From NCBI GenBank assembly GCA_023131225.1, contig JAGLZW010000002.1, positions 1 through 64,000 on the forward strand: 64,000 bases of DNA, in the 5' to 3' direction. The position numbers were made by a program, and so were the translations under genes. The number at the start of each line of letters is the position of its first letter. Position 1 is the first letter of the stretch. This stretch comes from Candidatus Bathyarchaeota archaeon. GTDB lineage: Archaea; Thermoproteota; Bathyarchaeia; Bathyarchaeales; SOJC01. This document shows, piece by piece, positions 53,662-62,870 of this stretch. The notes beneath the pieces are model-generated. The model did no database searches and was not told where the DNA came from. It was given only the letters and a program-made list of their open reading frames with translations.

Positions 53662-55065
53662 TTGGCAAAAAAAAGGTTGAAAGAACAACTGACAACGATT
53701 GTTGGTTCAGAGAATTTTTCGGACAATTTTCTAGACAGATTAACATATTCAAAAAGTAGCTCTTTCGAAGAAGCTGGAGTTCCCTCATATGTAGTTAGAC
53801 CCAGAAATACAGAGCAAGTTGCGGAGATTCTGAAAATAGCAAACGAGTATGAAACTCCTGTGTACGTGTGGGGAAGAGGAACTATATTCATTGCGTCAGG
53901 AGTTCAGGAAAACTGCGTACTGATTGACATGACTGGAATGAATAATATATTAAATATTGATGAGGAAACAATGTCCGTTACGGTTGAGGCAGGAGCCATA
54001 TGGGATGCCTTGAATACTGAGTTGAAAAAGAAAAAGTGGGAACTCTCCATCCAAGGTCCAGGTAGCCTAGTATCCTGCACTGTCGGTGGATCACTTGCTG
54101 CTAGTATGGTCCCTCACGGCTTAACCGGAGAGGGAACAACTGGAGAGAACGTTCTCAACTTGGAAGTCGTTTTACCGAGTGGAGAGATAATCAAAACAGG
54201 TTCCGCTGCAAATCCACAAGGCATACCCTTTGAAAGATACTGCAACGGTCCAGACGTCGCCGGACTTTTCATAGGGTCTTGCGGTACTTTAGGTATCATA
54301 ACAAAAGCTACATTAAAAATCCAAAGGATGCCTGAAGCTGAGGAATTCCTTTGTTATAGCTTTGACGATTTGAGAAAGGCATTTAAGATCGCTTTGAAGT
54401 TGCTTCAACGACGCTGTACTCGATTTCTTGTGGTTTGTCAAGGAGATCTTCCAGTTAAGGCTGTAGCTTTAATGCATATTATTACAACTGGAGGAAAGGA
54501 GGAAGTCGAAATAAAGATCAAAACCATCAAGTCAATATGTGAAACATATGGAGGAAGAAAAATAGACAACACGGGAACCAGAAACTACTGGAAAACGCAT
54601 AATGTTATGTATTCATGGCTCAGATGGAAAGATCCAAAGACATATTATGCTCGTAAGGGAATTCCTTACTTCTGCCCCGAAATCTTTGGATTCCTTCCAT
54701 TGCCGAAACTCGTTGATATAAGTGAAGCTTTTTGGAATTACTGGAGTGAGCATGAGACGCAAATAAAGAAGCACAATGCCCTTGTCAAGGGTTTTGACGT
54801 GTATTTTTCAAAAAATGGGGGATATCTGTGGATTGATACGCTCTATTCTTATGTAGATAAAGAGGCCTTCGAGTTTGGCTTACAAGTTCAAAAAGACCTT
54901 TACGAGATGTTGCTTGACTATGGAGGCGCTCCGGGTACTGTGGGTAGCGGCGAAATAGCTGAGCGTATCATGTCGAGGCTGGTTGGTTACCACGATTTTT
55001 TAAGAAAATTGAAGAAGGCTATCGATCCGAATCGCATTTTAAACCCAAATGTTTTGGATCTGTAG
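53662..55065 (+). CDS. FAD-linked oxidase, GlcD/lactate dehydrogenase type
   Basis: A 467-residue FAD-binding oxidoreductase. PCMH-type FAD domain: YVVRPRNTEQVAEILKIANE, then VWGRGTIF, QGPGSLVSCTVGGSLA and GSCGTLGIITKATL. C-terminal domain ends IDPNRILNPNVLDL. Start: the open frame runs upstream, but TTG 53662 has AGAGG eight bases before it and gives the usual GlcD length; the earlier part looks noncoding. It precedes the GlcF-like protein by 10 bases. The pair should oxidise a 2-hydroxyacid. Confidence 0.85.
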   Translation: MAKKRLKEQLTTIVGSENFSDNFLDRLTYSKSSSFEEAGVPSYVVRPRNTEQVAEILKIANEYETPVYVWGRGTIFIASGVQENCVLIDMTGMNNILNIDEETMSVTVEAGAIWDALNTELKKKKWELSIQGPGSLVSCTVGGSLAASMVPHGLTGEGTTGENVLNLEVVLPSGEIIKTGSAANPQGIPFERYCNGPDVAGLFIGSCGTLGIITKATLKIQRMPEAEEFLCYSFDDLRKAFKIALKLLQRRCTRFLVVCQGDLPVKAVALMHIITTGGKEEVEIKIKTIKSICETYGGRKIDNTGTRNYWKTHNVMYSWLRWKDPKTYYARKGIPYFCPEIFGFLPLPKLVDISEAFWNYWSEHETQIKKHNALVKGFDVYFSKNGGYLWIDTLYSYVDKEAFEFGLQVQKDLYEMLLDYGGAPGTVGSGEIAERIMSRLVGYHDFLRKLKKAIDPNRILNPNVLDL

Positions 55066-55075
55066 GTGAGTTGTT

Positions 55076-56215
55076 ATGTTACTTGAGAAGTATACGAATG
55101 ATTTGTATAAGTGTATCAGATGTGGATTCTGCTTTGATCTAAGCTGGCTAGGACAGTACCGTATGTGCCCGATAAACGAAATCAAGGGATTTCAATCTTA
55201 CAGCGCCAAAGGAAAACTAATTTTAGCTATAGCACTCCTTGAGGGAAAAGTAGAGTTCAACGAAGATCTCTCAAAACACGTTTTCATGTGCACCGATTGC
55301 GGTGCATGTGAGCAAAACTGTTTCTTCTCTCTAGAACTAAGCAACATCTTCGACGCGTTGAAAGCAGACGTGGTTGCACACGGATTAACAATGAAAGAAC
55401 ACGCTTCGATGCTTGAGAAAACCCGGAAATACGATAATATATTTGGGCAACCACACGAAAAGAGACTACACTGGCTCTCTGGAGAAATCAACAAAAAAGC
55501 TGAAGCAGTTTATTTCGTCGGGTGTACAACTGCGCTTGCCAGAACAAGGATAGCCAAAGCCAATTATGAAATTATGAAACACTCAGATCTAGATTTTACA
55601 ATTCTCAAAAACGAAAAATGTTGCGGTTTTCCGCTGTTGTCTATTGGACAAGTAGAAACTGCAAAAAAGCTTGCTGAGTACAATATTCAAGAAATAGAAA
55701 AAATCGGAGCCCAGAGGGTAGTGTTTTCGTGTCCGGGATGTTATAGAATGTTCAAAAAAGAATATCCCAAATTAGTTGGGCGACTACCATTTGAGGCAGT
55801 TCACACAACCGAGATTTACGAGGAACTTATGGACAATGAAGACTTAGTTCCAAAGAAAAAAATCACCCGCAAAGTTACTTATCATGATCCTTGCCATCTT
55901 GGTAGGCACATAGGCTTGTATGAACCCCCAAGAAAGATCCTTGAAGAGATTCCAGGTTTAATGATGACTGAGATGACTAGAAACAGAGAGTATGCCTATT
56001 GTTGTGGAGCTGGAGGAGGTCTGCCCCAAGCCTTTCCAGAAATTTCGACTAGTATCGCGGTGAATAGACTAAAGGAGGCAGAAGAGACAGGGGCGCAGGT
56101 GCTTGCTTCGTCGTGTCCAGCGTGTAGCTCAAACTTCATGTTAGCAAGATATCGGTCTAAGGTAAAGTTGGATATTAGAGATGTGGCGGAACTGATCGTG
56201 GAAACATTAAAATAA
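55076..56215 (+). CDS. GlcF/HdrD-like iron-sulfur protein with CCG domains
   Basis: A 379-residue protein. An N-terminal double ferredoxin (CIRCGFCFDLSWLGQYRMCP and CTDCGACEQNCF, the first with an unusual wide spacing) is followed by two CCG domains: YFVGCTTALART, EKCCGFPLL and SCPGCYR; HDPCHLGRH, YCCGAGGG and SCPACSS. The set is as in GlcF, LutA and HdrD. It takes electrons from the GlcD-like flavoprotein coded before it and may pass them to a quinone or to a thiol. Third HdrB/HdrD-like protein of the window. Confidence 0.85.
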   Translation: MLLEKYTNDLYKCIRCGFCFDLSWLGQYRMCPINEIKGFQSYSAKGKLILAIALLEGKVEFNEDLSKHVFMCTDCGACEQNCFFSLELSNIFDALKADVVAHGLTMKEHASMLEKTRKYDNIFGQPHEKRLHWLSGEINKKAEAVYFVGCTTALARTRIAKANYEIMKHSDLDFTILKNEKCCGFPLLSIGQVETAKKLAEYNIQEIEKIGAQRVVFSCPGCYRMFKKEYPKLVGRLPFEAVHTTEIYEELMDNEDLVPKKKITRKVTYHDPCHLGRHIGLYEPPRKILEEIPGLMMTEMTRNREYAYCCGAGGGLPQAFPEISTSIAVNRLKEAEETGAQVLASSCPACSSNFMLARYRSKVKLDIRDVAELIVETLK

Positions 56216-56254
56216 GCAGACTCGTGAGGGAAGTGGTTAAAATGGAAGTTAAAT

Positions 56255-57230
56255 GTGGAAGAAGAAAAAAAGGCGTTAGACACCCATAAGAAGTCAATAA
56301 TTATCGATTCGTTAAATGCGTCCATCATGTCAGATGAATACTTTCAAAAACTACGCGTTGGCGGAGTAACCGCGATAAACTACACAATTGCCATGATGCA
56401 TAGCATGTCTGAAACAGTTAAGAGAATTTTAGATATGCACGACTTGATAAATGAAGAGAATGATAAAGTGCTGTTGGCAACTACAGCCGAAGACGTGGTT
56501 ACAGCAAAGCGAGATGGAAAAGTTGCTATTTTTCTAGGTTTCCAAAATGTAGTACCATTGGAAAACGACTTGAGGATACTAAAGCTCTATCATCATTTGG
56601 GGGTAAGAATCATCCAGCTAAGTTATCACTTCAGGAATGCAGCGGCAGAAGGCGGTGCAGAACGTACGGATTCAGGACTAAGTCTCTTCGGAATATCGCT
56701 AGTAAAAGAGCTAAATCGGTTAGGAATTGTGGTGGATCTCGCGCATGTCGGAAAACAGAGTGTTCTGGAGGCTATAGAATTTTCAGAGGATCCAGTAATA
56801 GCCTCACACTCAAACCCTCGAGCACTCATAGATGCATACCAGAATAAAACAGACGAAGAAATCAGGATTTTGGCTGAAAAGGGAGGCGTTATCGGAATAA
56901 CAGCTTTCCCGAGACTTGTCAGCAAAGAACCAGATAATTGCACTCGACGACTTGTTAAATTACATCGATTACGTTGTGGAATTAGTTGGGGTGGACTACA
57001 TTGGTATAGGATTAGACTTTGCTGAGGGATGGGCGGAATATCCACCTGCAAGAAGAAAGCTCATAATGATTGATAAAAGGGTATACAGCTGGCCCAAAGG
57101 AATTGAGACTATAACAGAATTTCCAAATATTACAAGAGGTTTGGTTGCAAGAGGCTACTCAGATAAAGAGATTCAGAAAATTCTAGGAGGAAACTTCTTA
57201 AGGGTGTTTAAGAGGGTCTTTGGAAAATAG
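56255..57230 (+). pseudogene. Membrane dipeptidase (M19) homologue, frameshifted
   Basis: The first reading frame (GTG 56255) codes for an M19 barrel: IIIDSLNASIMSDEYFQKLR, then FLGFQNVVPLEND, VVDLAHVGKQSVLEAI and VIASHSNPRALIDAY. Near 56925-56945 the match passes to the +1 frame: ALDDLLNYIDYVVELVG, DYIGIGLDFAEGW and IQKILGGNFLRVFKRVFG. So one base has been lost or gained, or the assembly is wrong. The N-terminal metal motif DGHND is DSLNA here, so it may not be a dipeptidase even when intact. Next to the GlcD/GlcF pair. Confidence 0.7.
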
Positions 57231-57342
57231 GAACGCTAAATGTTGACGAAAAATAGTCTACTGTACACCGATGATGATGTATTGAAATTTGCGTAGCTTA
57301 GTTTGGTAAATCGAAGATTTTGGCTACACTATATTATGCAAA

Positions 57343-58200
57343 CTATGTCTTCGCACCAATTCCTGCAGCTATTCCTTTCTTGATCTTTTCAGAGAAAAAC
57401 ATGTAAAGTATAAGCGGTGGAATAGTTGAGATGATTATTCCGGCGGCTAATGGACCGTATTGAATTAGATATTGGCCTCTAAATATGAAAAGGCCTAGTG
57501 GCAACGTCATCATGTCAGTTGATCTGAGGAAGACTAGGGGATAGAGAAAATCGTTCCATATGAATATGGCTTCTAAACTCATAGCTATCAAAACAGTTGG
57601 CAGGGCTAAAGGTAATGCTATTCTCCAATACGTTTGAAACGTTGACAGTCCATCTATCTTCGCTGCATCTTCTAATGATGGAGGAATAGACAGAAATCCT
57701 AGTCTTGCTATGAAAATCGAGTAGGGTAGAGCAGTAGCGACATAAACTAATATTAGGCCAAGATGGGAGTCAATTAACCCTAAATTTTTGAGTAGAACAT
57801 ACAACGGGACTATGATTACTTGAGGGGCAACATACATGCCAGCTAGGAGAAAATAAAAGACTGTTCTTTTACCACGATATTCTGCTCTGCCCAGCGCATA
57901 TGCAGCCATAGGTGAAATCACAAATAGAATTATTATACTTCCAGCGGTTATTATTAAACTGTTTCTCAAGCATACCGCCATATTACCGCTACTTAAGGCC
58001 CACTCATAATTTGACCAATCTAGGTTAGTGGGAGGACCCCACACGTTAGCAAATAGCTCCTGATTAGTTTTAAAAGATGTGAAAAAAGCCCAAATAAGAG
58101 GATAGACTGTTGCAATGGCCCACATTATTAAGACAGCGATACCAATCGTGCGAGTGAACTTATTTCTGAGCCAGTTCCATGGACTATACTTTGAACTCAT
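57343..58200 (-). CDS. ABC transporter permease, MalG type
   Basis: A 285-residue inner-membrane permease with six predicted helices. The ATPase-contact EAA loop is LEDAAKIDGLSTFQTYWRIA near residue 180. It is the last gene of a four-gene minus-strand operon (ATPase, binding protein, MalF-type permease, this). A carbohydrate or similar polar molecule is usual for the family, but the substrate is not shown by sequence. Confidence 0.9.
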   Translation of the reverse strand: MSSKYSPWNWLRNKFTRTIGIAVLIMWAIATVYPLIWAFFTSFKTNQELFANVWGPPTNLDWSNYEWALSSGNMAVCLRNSLIITAGSIIILFVISPMAAYALGRAEYRGKRTVFYFLLAGMYVAPQVIIVPLYVLLKNLGLIDSHLGLILVYVATALPYSIFIARLGFLSIPPSLEDAAKIDGLSTFQTYWRIALPLALPTVLIAMSLEAIFIWNDFLYPLVFLRSTDMMTLPLGLFIFRGQYLIQYGPLAAGIIISTIPPLILYMFFSEKIKKGIAAGIGAKT

Positions 58201-58209
58201 ATGTTCTAG

Positions 58210-59100
58210 TCACCTATCCGTGTGTAACAGTTTCAGTTGAATTATTACAAGTGAAAGGCCCATAACAATCAAATAAAGCGCTACGGCAGAAGCGTATCCA
58301 GCCTTCCAAAAAGTAAAGGCGTACCTGTAAAGATATAACGCGATTACATCAGTGAGACGCCCTGGACCACCCCCCGTCAGAACGTAAACCAATTCAAACG
58401 TCTTGAAAGAAGCAGAAATTGTTATAACAAGCGATAAAGCAAGCGCAGCCTTAGTCATTGGAATTACTACGTGTCTGATTTTTTGAAGGTCAGAAAGCCC
58501 GTCTACCTTCATTGAATCATAAATAGATGGAGAAATTGTTCGTAAACCTGCCGAGTAAATAATAGCGTATAGTCCCACTCCGTGCCAGTTAGCCGTTACT
58601 AGAACTGAGAGAAGTGCTGTGCTCTGATTTGATAACCATGCTCTAGTTAACGAATGTAAACCGAGAAAGTCTAATAAGCTATTCAACAAACCAAACGAAG
58701 GATTATAAATCCAAGTCCACATTACACCCACTGAAACAAACGATAAGATAATTGGTATTAAGGCTATGGACAAAAAGATGCCCCCTACTCGCTGATATTT
58801 TCGCGCCAACCAAGCCAAACTGAAACCGAATATAAATTGGCTGACAGCATTCACACCAGTTATTACAAAAGTATTCCTTAACGCAACATGGAATTGCGGA
58901 TCTACAACAATACTAAAGTAGTTTTTAAGACCGATAAACGTTTTGACGGGAGATACACCCGACCATTGATATAGACCAAATGAAAGCCCGTTAATTACAG
59001 GATAAATAAAAAAGAGGACATATAGGAAGACCGTCGGTAACAGCAATAGATATAGCGCTATAACTTTTCTAGTTTCAGCTTTGATTCGCAGCTTAGTCAT
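58210..59100 (-). CDS. ABC transporter permease, MalF type
   Basis: A 296-residue permease with six helices. The coupling loop is PSIYDSMKVDGLSDLQKIRH, slightly degenerate compared with the MalG-type partner. The N-terminal helix (VIALYLLLLPTVFLYVLFFI) follows a short charged start. It is coded nine bases before the MalG-type gene and 20 bases after the binding protein. Confidence 0.9.
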   Translation of the reverse strand: MTKLRIKAETRKVIALYLLLLPTVFLYVLFFIYPVINGLSFGLYQWSGVSPVKTFIGLKNYFSIVVDPQFHVALRNTFVITGVNAVSQFIFGFSLAWLARKYQRVGGIFLSIALIPIILSFVSVGVMWTWIYNPSFGLLNSLLDFLGLHSLTRAWLSNQSTALLSVLVTANWHGVGLYAIIYSAGLRTISPSIYDSMKVDGLSDLQKIRHVVIPMTKAALALSLVITISASFKTFELVYVLTGGGPGRLTDVIALYLYRYAFTFWKAGYASAVALYLIVMGLSLVIIQLKLLHTDR

Positions 59101-59120
59101 TTTTCATCGCATACGCAGTT

Positions 59121-60428
59121 TCATCCAGTTACGGGACCAATTAGCTCCACTGCCTTTGCTTCAATAGCCGCTGCTGCCCCTTCAGGCGTTGCTTGACCAG
59201 TGAATACTAGTAAGTTTTGTTCGTCCAAGTATGCACCCATCTCCTTAGAACACATCGTTCCAAATCTTAAGTGTACTATAGAAGCACTTGCGGTTGCGTC
59301 CATACACTTCACCATTACCTCAGGATAAATGCCTGCAGGCAACGCTATGCTTTGTGCTAGCGGGTTATGCGTTTCTCTAGCCATATATATTTGCCAGTCT
59401 GGTTTGGAAATAAATCTCAAGAAGTCCTCAGCCTCTTTTGTATGTTCACTCGCAGCGGCCACACCTATAGATGTAGGTCCTCCAAAGACTACATCCTTCA
59501 ACTCAGATTTATCTGGGAAGTATGGGTATCTAACCACATCTAATTCAAGAGCTGGTTGGCCAAGAGACATCGCAATAGCAAATGTACCTTGCATCCACAT
59601 CGCTGATTCTCCAGATGAAAAAGATGCATAAGCGTCCATGTAACCAGCTGTTTCCCAGCCTAGTTGGAAGTAGTCTCCGTCAACCCATTCTTTGATCTTT
59701 GTAAATGCCGTAACGTAATAGGGTTCAAAACTCACTTTACGATCTAAGGCATCTTGGAATGCTTCTGCCCCATTGCTGTGTAGGAAGATGTAGGTTTCTG
59801 GGAATGTTAGGGACCACGTAGCTGAACCGCTCATTGCGATGGGAATTACTTCAGCAGCCTTCAGTGCATCACACGCCACTATAAATTCAGTCCATGTCCA
59901 ACTCGTTGTCATAGAAGGTATACTAACACCGACTTGATCAAAGATTTTGCGGTTAATGAATATCCAGTCAGTTTGGAATTCATATGGGAGAGCATACTGT
60001 TTACCATCCCGGGTGACCGCTTCTTTTATCGCAGGTGTAATCTGAGCGAGAGCCCAATCCTCAGCCAGTAGGTCAGATATATCGGCTATTTGCCCCTCCG
60101 CAACGTATGTGTCAAGCTCCCCTCCACCATATGTAATGAACAGATCGGGAGGATCCCCAGCTGCGAAGCCTGATGCTAGCTTAGTCCAGAACTCGTCGCC
60201 TGTGTAAAATCCAATTTCAACTGTTACTCCAGTTTCATTGTAAAACGCGTCACTTACGGTGTTCCAATATTCTAGAGCTGCTTCTTCTCCTCCGAATGGA
60301 GCCCAAAACTCTAAGGTTACTGGTTGTTCTGCTGGTTCAGGTTGAAGCCAAACCCAATAGGCAGCTGCTACAATCGCACCGATTATAATAACTGCAGAGA
60401 CCATTGCGTAGATAGTTCGTTTTTCCAT
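59121..60428 (-). CDS. ABC transporter solute-binding protein (family 1), operon copy
   Basis: A 435-residue protein with an N-terminal anchor (AMVSAVIIIGAIVAAAYWVW), then LEFWAPFGGEEAALEYW. It shares long runs with the protein at 47334, including DISDLLAEDWALAQI and GYMDAY, and the same ending AVELIGPVTG/AVELLGPVTG. It is placed between the ATPase gene and the permeases, as in sugar-type operons. The two copies differ in residues around the probable binding cleft (FLHSNGAEAFQDA here; YIQERLNGPDAFFDA there), so they may bind different ligands. Confidence 0.9.
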   Translation of the reverse strand: MEKRTIYAMVSAVIIIGAIVAAAYWVWLQPEPAEQPVTLEFWAPFGGEEAALEYWNTVSDAFYNETGVTVEIGFYTGDEFWTKLASGFAAGDPPDLFITYGGGELDTYVAEGQIADISDLLAEDWALAQITPAIKEAVTRDGKQYALPYEFQTDWIFINRKIFDQVGVSIPSMTTSWTWTEFIVACDALKAAEVIPIAMSGSATWSLTFPETYIFLHSNGAEAFQDALDRKVSFEPYYVTAFTKIKEWVDGDYFQLGWETAGYMDAYASFSSGESAMWMQGTFAIAMSLGQPALELDVVRYPYFPDKSELKDVVFGGPTSIGVAAASEHTKEAEDFLRFISKPDWQIYMARETHNPLAQSIALPAGIYPEVMVKCMDATASASIVHLRFGTMCSKEMGAYLDEQNLLVFTGQATPEGAAAAIEAKAVELIGPVTG

Positions 60429-60508
60429 ATTTTATTTTTCCCCTTTTAGGATTCCTATTCGACTTTGAGCGTTATGAAGAAATGACTATATAATGCTTAC
60501 TATACTTT

Positions 60509-61603
60509 TCATGAAATTCTCTCTTCGCTAGATTTATCAAAAACCTGAAGGAACCTTTCATCAAACTTAACAAATACCTTTTTTCCTTCTTCTACGTCAA
60601 ATAGAGGATCAACTTTCGCTGTAATCATGTAAGTGCCAATTTCTAAATCTACGTACCCCACATCTCCCATTTGCTGAAAAAGCCAAACTTTTGCCTCTAT
60701 TGCGCCCTTCAGTTGTTTGGTGTGGACATATACGTACTCTGATCTAACGCCCAGTATCACCTCACTATTCAAAAACTTCTCTTGTACACGCGCTTCCAAT
60801 AGAGCATCCGGAATTTTTAAGGAGAAGACATCAGTGTTCAACAGTAATTCACCATCTTTCTTTGTTAGTTGACCTTCTATAAAGTTGATTGCGGGCATTC
60901 CAACAAATGTTGCGACAAACTTGTTCTTTGGATGGTCATAAATTTCTCGAGGTTTGCCTACTTGATGAAGCGTACCATCCTTCATAATCGCTATTCTATC
61001 AGCCATGACCATGGCCTCAGTTTGATCATGAGTTACGTAGACCGTGGTAGTTCTCAACTTTTCATGTAACTTCTTTAGTTCTCCCCTCATTCTAGTTCTT
61101 AGCATGGCATCTAAGTTCGACAGTGGTTCATCTAGCAGATAAATGGAGGGCTCTCTAATTATTGCCCTAGCTAATGCAACCCTCTGTTTCTGTCCGCCAC
61201 TAAGTGCCCATGACTTGCGATCCAGAAGTTCCTCAATCTGCAGTAACTCCGCTGTTTCTTTAGCCCTTATTTTGATTTCTTTTTTCGGTACTTTCATCAC
61301 CCGAAGGCACAATGTTATGTTATCAAAAACCGACATATGTGGGTACAACGCGTAATCTTGAAAAACCATCGCGACTCTTCTCGTTTTGGGTTCGAGATCA
61401 TTTACAAGTTCGTCATCGAAGTAGATATTACCGTTTGTAAGTTTTTCCAATCCAGCAGTCATTCTAAGAGTCGTGGTCTTTCCGCACCCAGACGGACCGA
61501 GCAATACCATAAACTCTTTATCTCTTATCTTAAGGTTAAATTTATCAACAGCCTTGACTTTTTTGAAGTATTTAGAAACATTTTCGAAGGTGATTTCAAC
61601 CAT
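60509..61603 (-). CDS. ABC transporter ATP-binding protein (MalK/UgpC family)
   Basis: A 364-residue ATPase. Walker A GPSGCGKTT at residues 36-44, signature LSGGQKQRVALARA near 134, Walker B IYLLDEPLSNLDAMLRTRMR, switch His in VYVTHDQTEA. The C-terminal regulatory (TOBE/OB) domain is present (VATFVGMPAINFIEGQL, VILGVRSEYV). First gene of the operon, with an AT-rich minus-strand TATA-like box (AAAATATATC, 61641-61650) about 40 bases upstream. It powers the MalF/MalG-type permeases. Confidence 0.93.
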   Translation of the reverse strand: MVEITFENVSKYFKKVKAVDKFNLKIRDKEFMVLLGPSGCGKTTTLRMTAGLEKLTNGNIYFDDELVNDLEPKTRRVAMVFQDYALYPHMSVFDNITLCLRVMKVPKKEIKIRAKETAELLQIEELLDRKSWALSGGQKQRVALARAIIREPSIYLLDEPLSNLDAMLRTRMRGELKKLHEKLRTTTVYVTHDQTEAMVMADRIAIMKDGTLHQVGKPREIYDHPKNKFVATFVGMPAINFIEGQLTKKDGELLLNTDVFSLKIPDALLEARVQEKFLNSEVILGVRSEYVYVHTKQLKGAIEAKVWLFQQMGDVGYVDLEIGTYMITAKVDPLFDVEEGKKVFVKFDERFLQVFDKSSEERIS

Positions 61604-61794
61604 TCGATTTCACTTCATGTTACTGTCATGAATATACATTGATATATTTTAAAGTTTATTGCCATACACCACTTAGCTAACAATTCTAATTAGCAAGTTT
61701 GACCACCTGCGCGCGAGCGCTTTTCAGTATAGGGTTAATACACAAATTAATAGAATTCTAAAGCTATAGGGAGTAAGGTGCTTCTTCTTCGAGT

Positions 61795-62784
61795 TCAGAT
61801 TCTTGTTCCCCCCTCAATGACCCGAAGGCATTTTTTGATCATATCTAAGTTCACATCACCTGCTTTATACATCTTGCCGGTCCTTAGATCGTTGATTATC
61901 ACTTGGGCAGGACGAAATATCGATGGGAATCCGGGCACCTTTCTGAAGTCAAAGTTTGCCTCCTTCAAAACATCATAAAAAGTTTTTCCATATATCGGGG
62001 TTGATTCAAAGACAAGCTCCTCCGCAAGATTCTCTAAATCTTCTCCTTTTTTAGATTCTAAAGCGACAAAAACTTTTCCACAATAACATATCAAATCGTC
62101 TGACAGCGCTTTCTCCACTTTAACAAACTTACAAACAGGAGCTATCGGAGCCAGTCCAAACATATGCTTAACTTTTCTTACGTCGTAATGCAAAACTTCC
62201 CTCATAGTAAATGTAACGTCTTCTATCGCTCGACCCGCAATCTGAGTTGCCCCCGCAAGACTTTCCCCTGGAGTAACAAGTATATAGAGATCTTTAGACT
62301 CTATGTTACATTCTGCAGCTATCAACTCCGCTACCTGCTCAGAAGGCAAGTAGTCCATTTGTAATACTATTACCGCGATATTAGATTCATCCATGAAGTC
62401 AAGAAAGTCGAAAAGTTTCCTTGGCTTCAATGCCAAAGCCCTCGCGGGACCCGACGCAATTAATTTTGTTTTTTCACCTTCTAAAAGCGGATATCCAGCC
62501 TGGATTCCTAAGGTGGAGATAGCTGGCCAACTCGTTGTCACTCCAATTGCTGGGAGAGTAATATCCGCGAAGGTCATCATAGCTAACTGCGCGTTTGCCA
62601 ATCCCCCTAGACAAATCTCTGTGGCTAATCTCCCTGCCTCAAACCCTCCCCGTGCATGTACTCCCATATCAATAATGGTTGCACCATTTTCCAGTTTTGA
62701 CACTTCAATGCTAAGTTTTTTTGGATGATCGAGGATTTTCTTGACTATTCTAAGAGATAGTTCATTTACTTTGATTTTGTTCAT
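61795..62784 (-). CDS. mch: Methenyl-H4MPT cyclohydrolase homologue, copy 2
   Basis: A 329-residue Mch family protein. Blocks GATIIDMGVHARGGFEAGR, ATEICLGGLANAQLAM, ASGPARALALKPRKLFD, GATQIAGRAIEDVTF, GLAPIAPVCKFVKVEK and the ending VIINDLRTGKMYKAGD match. IDMGVHARGG replaces the IDCGxxVxG seen in methanogen Mch and copy 1. It follows ftr copy 2 on the same strand with 86 bases between them. Confidence 0.87.
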   Translation of the reverse strand: MNKIKVNELSLRIVKKILDHPKKLSIEVSKLENGATIIDMGVHARGGFEAGRLATEICLGGLANAQLAMMTFADITLPAIGVTTSWPAISTLGIQAGYPLLEGEKTKLIASGPARALALKPRKLFDFLDFMDESNIAVIVLQMDYLPSEQVAELIAAECNIESKDLYILVTPGESLAGATQIAGRAIEDVTFTMREVLHYDVRKVKHMFGLAPIAPVCKFVKVEKALSDDLICYCGKVFVALESKKGEDLENLAEELVFESTPIYGKTFYDVLKEANFDFRKVPGFPSIFRPAQVIINDLRTGKMYKAGDVNLDMIKKCLRVIEGGTRI

Positions 62785-62870
62785 TTTCCATCCAACACGA
62801 CACTAGGTGCAAATTTAACCTATTCATTTTATCTTGTTGACACATCGCGCGTTGAGGGTAACTAGGTATT

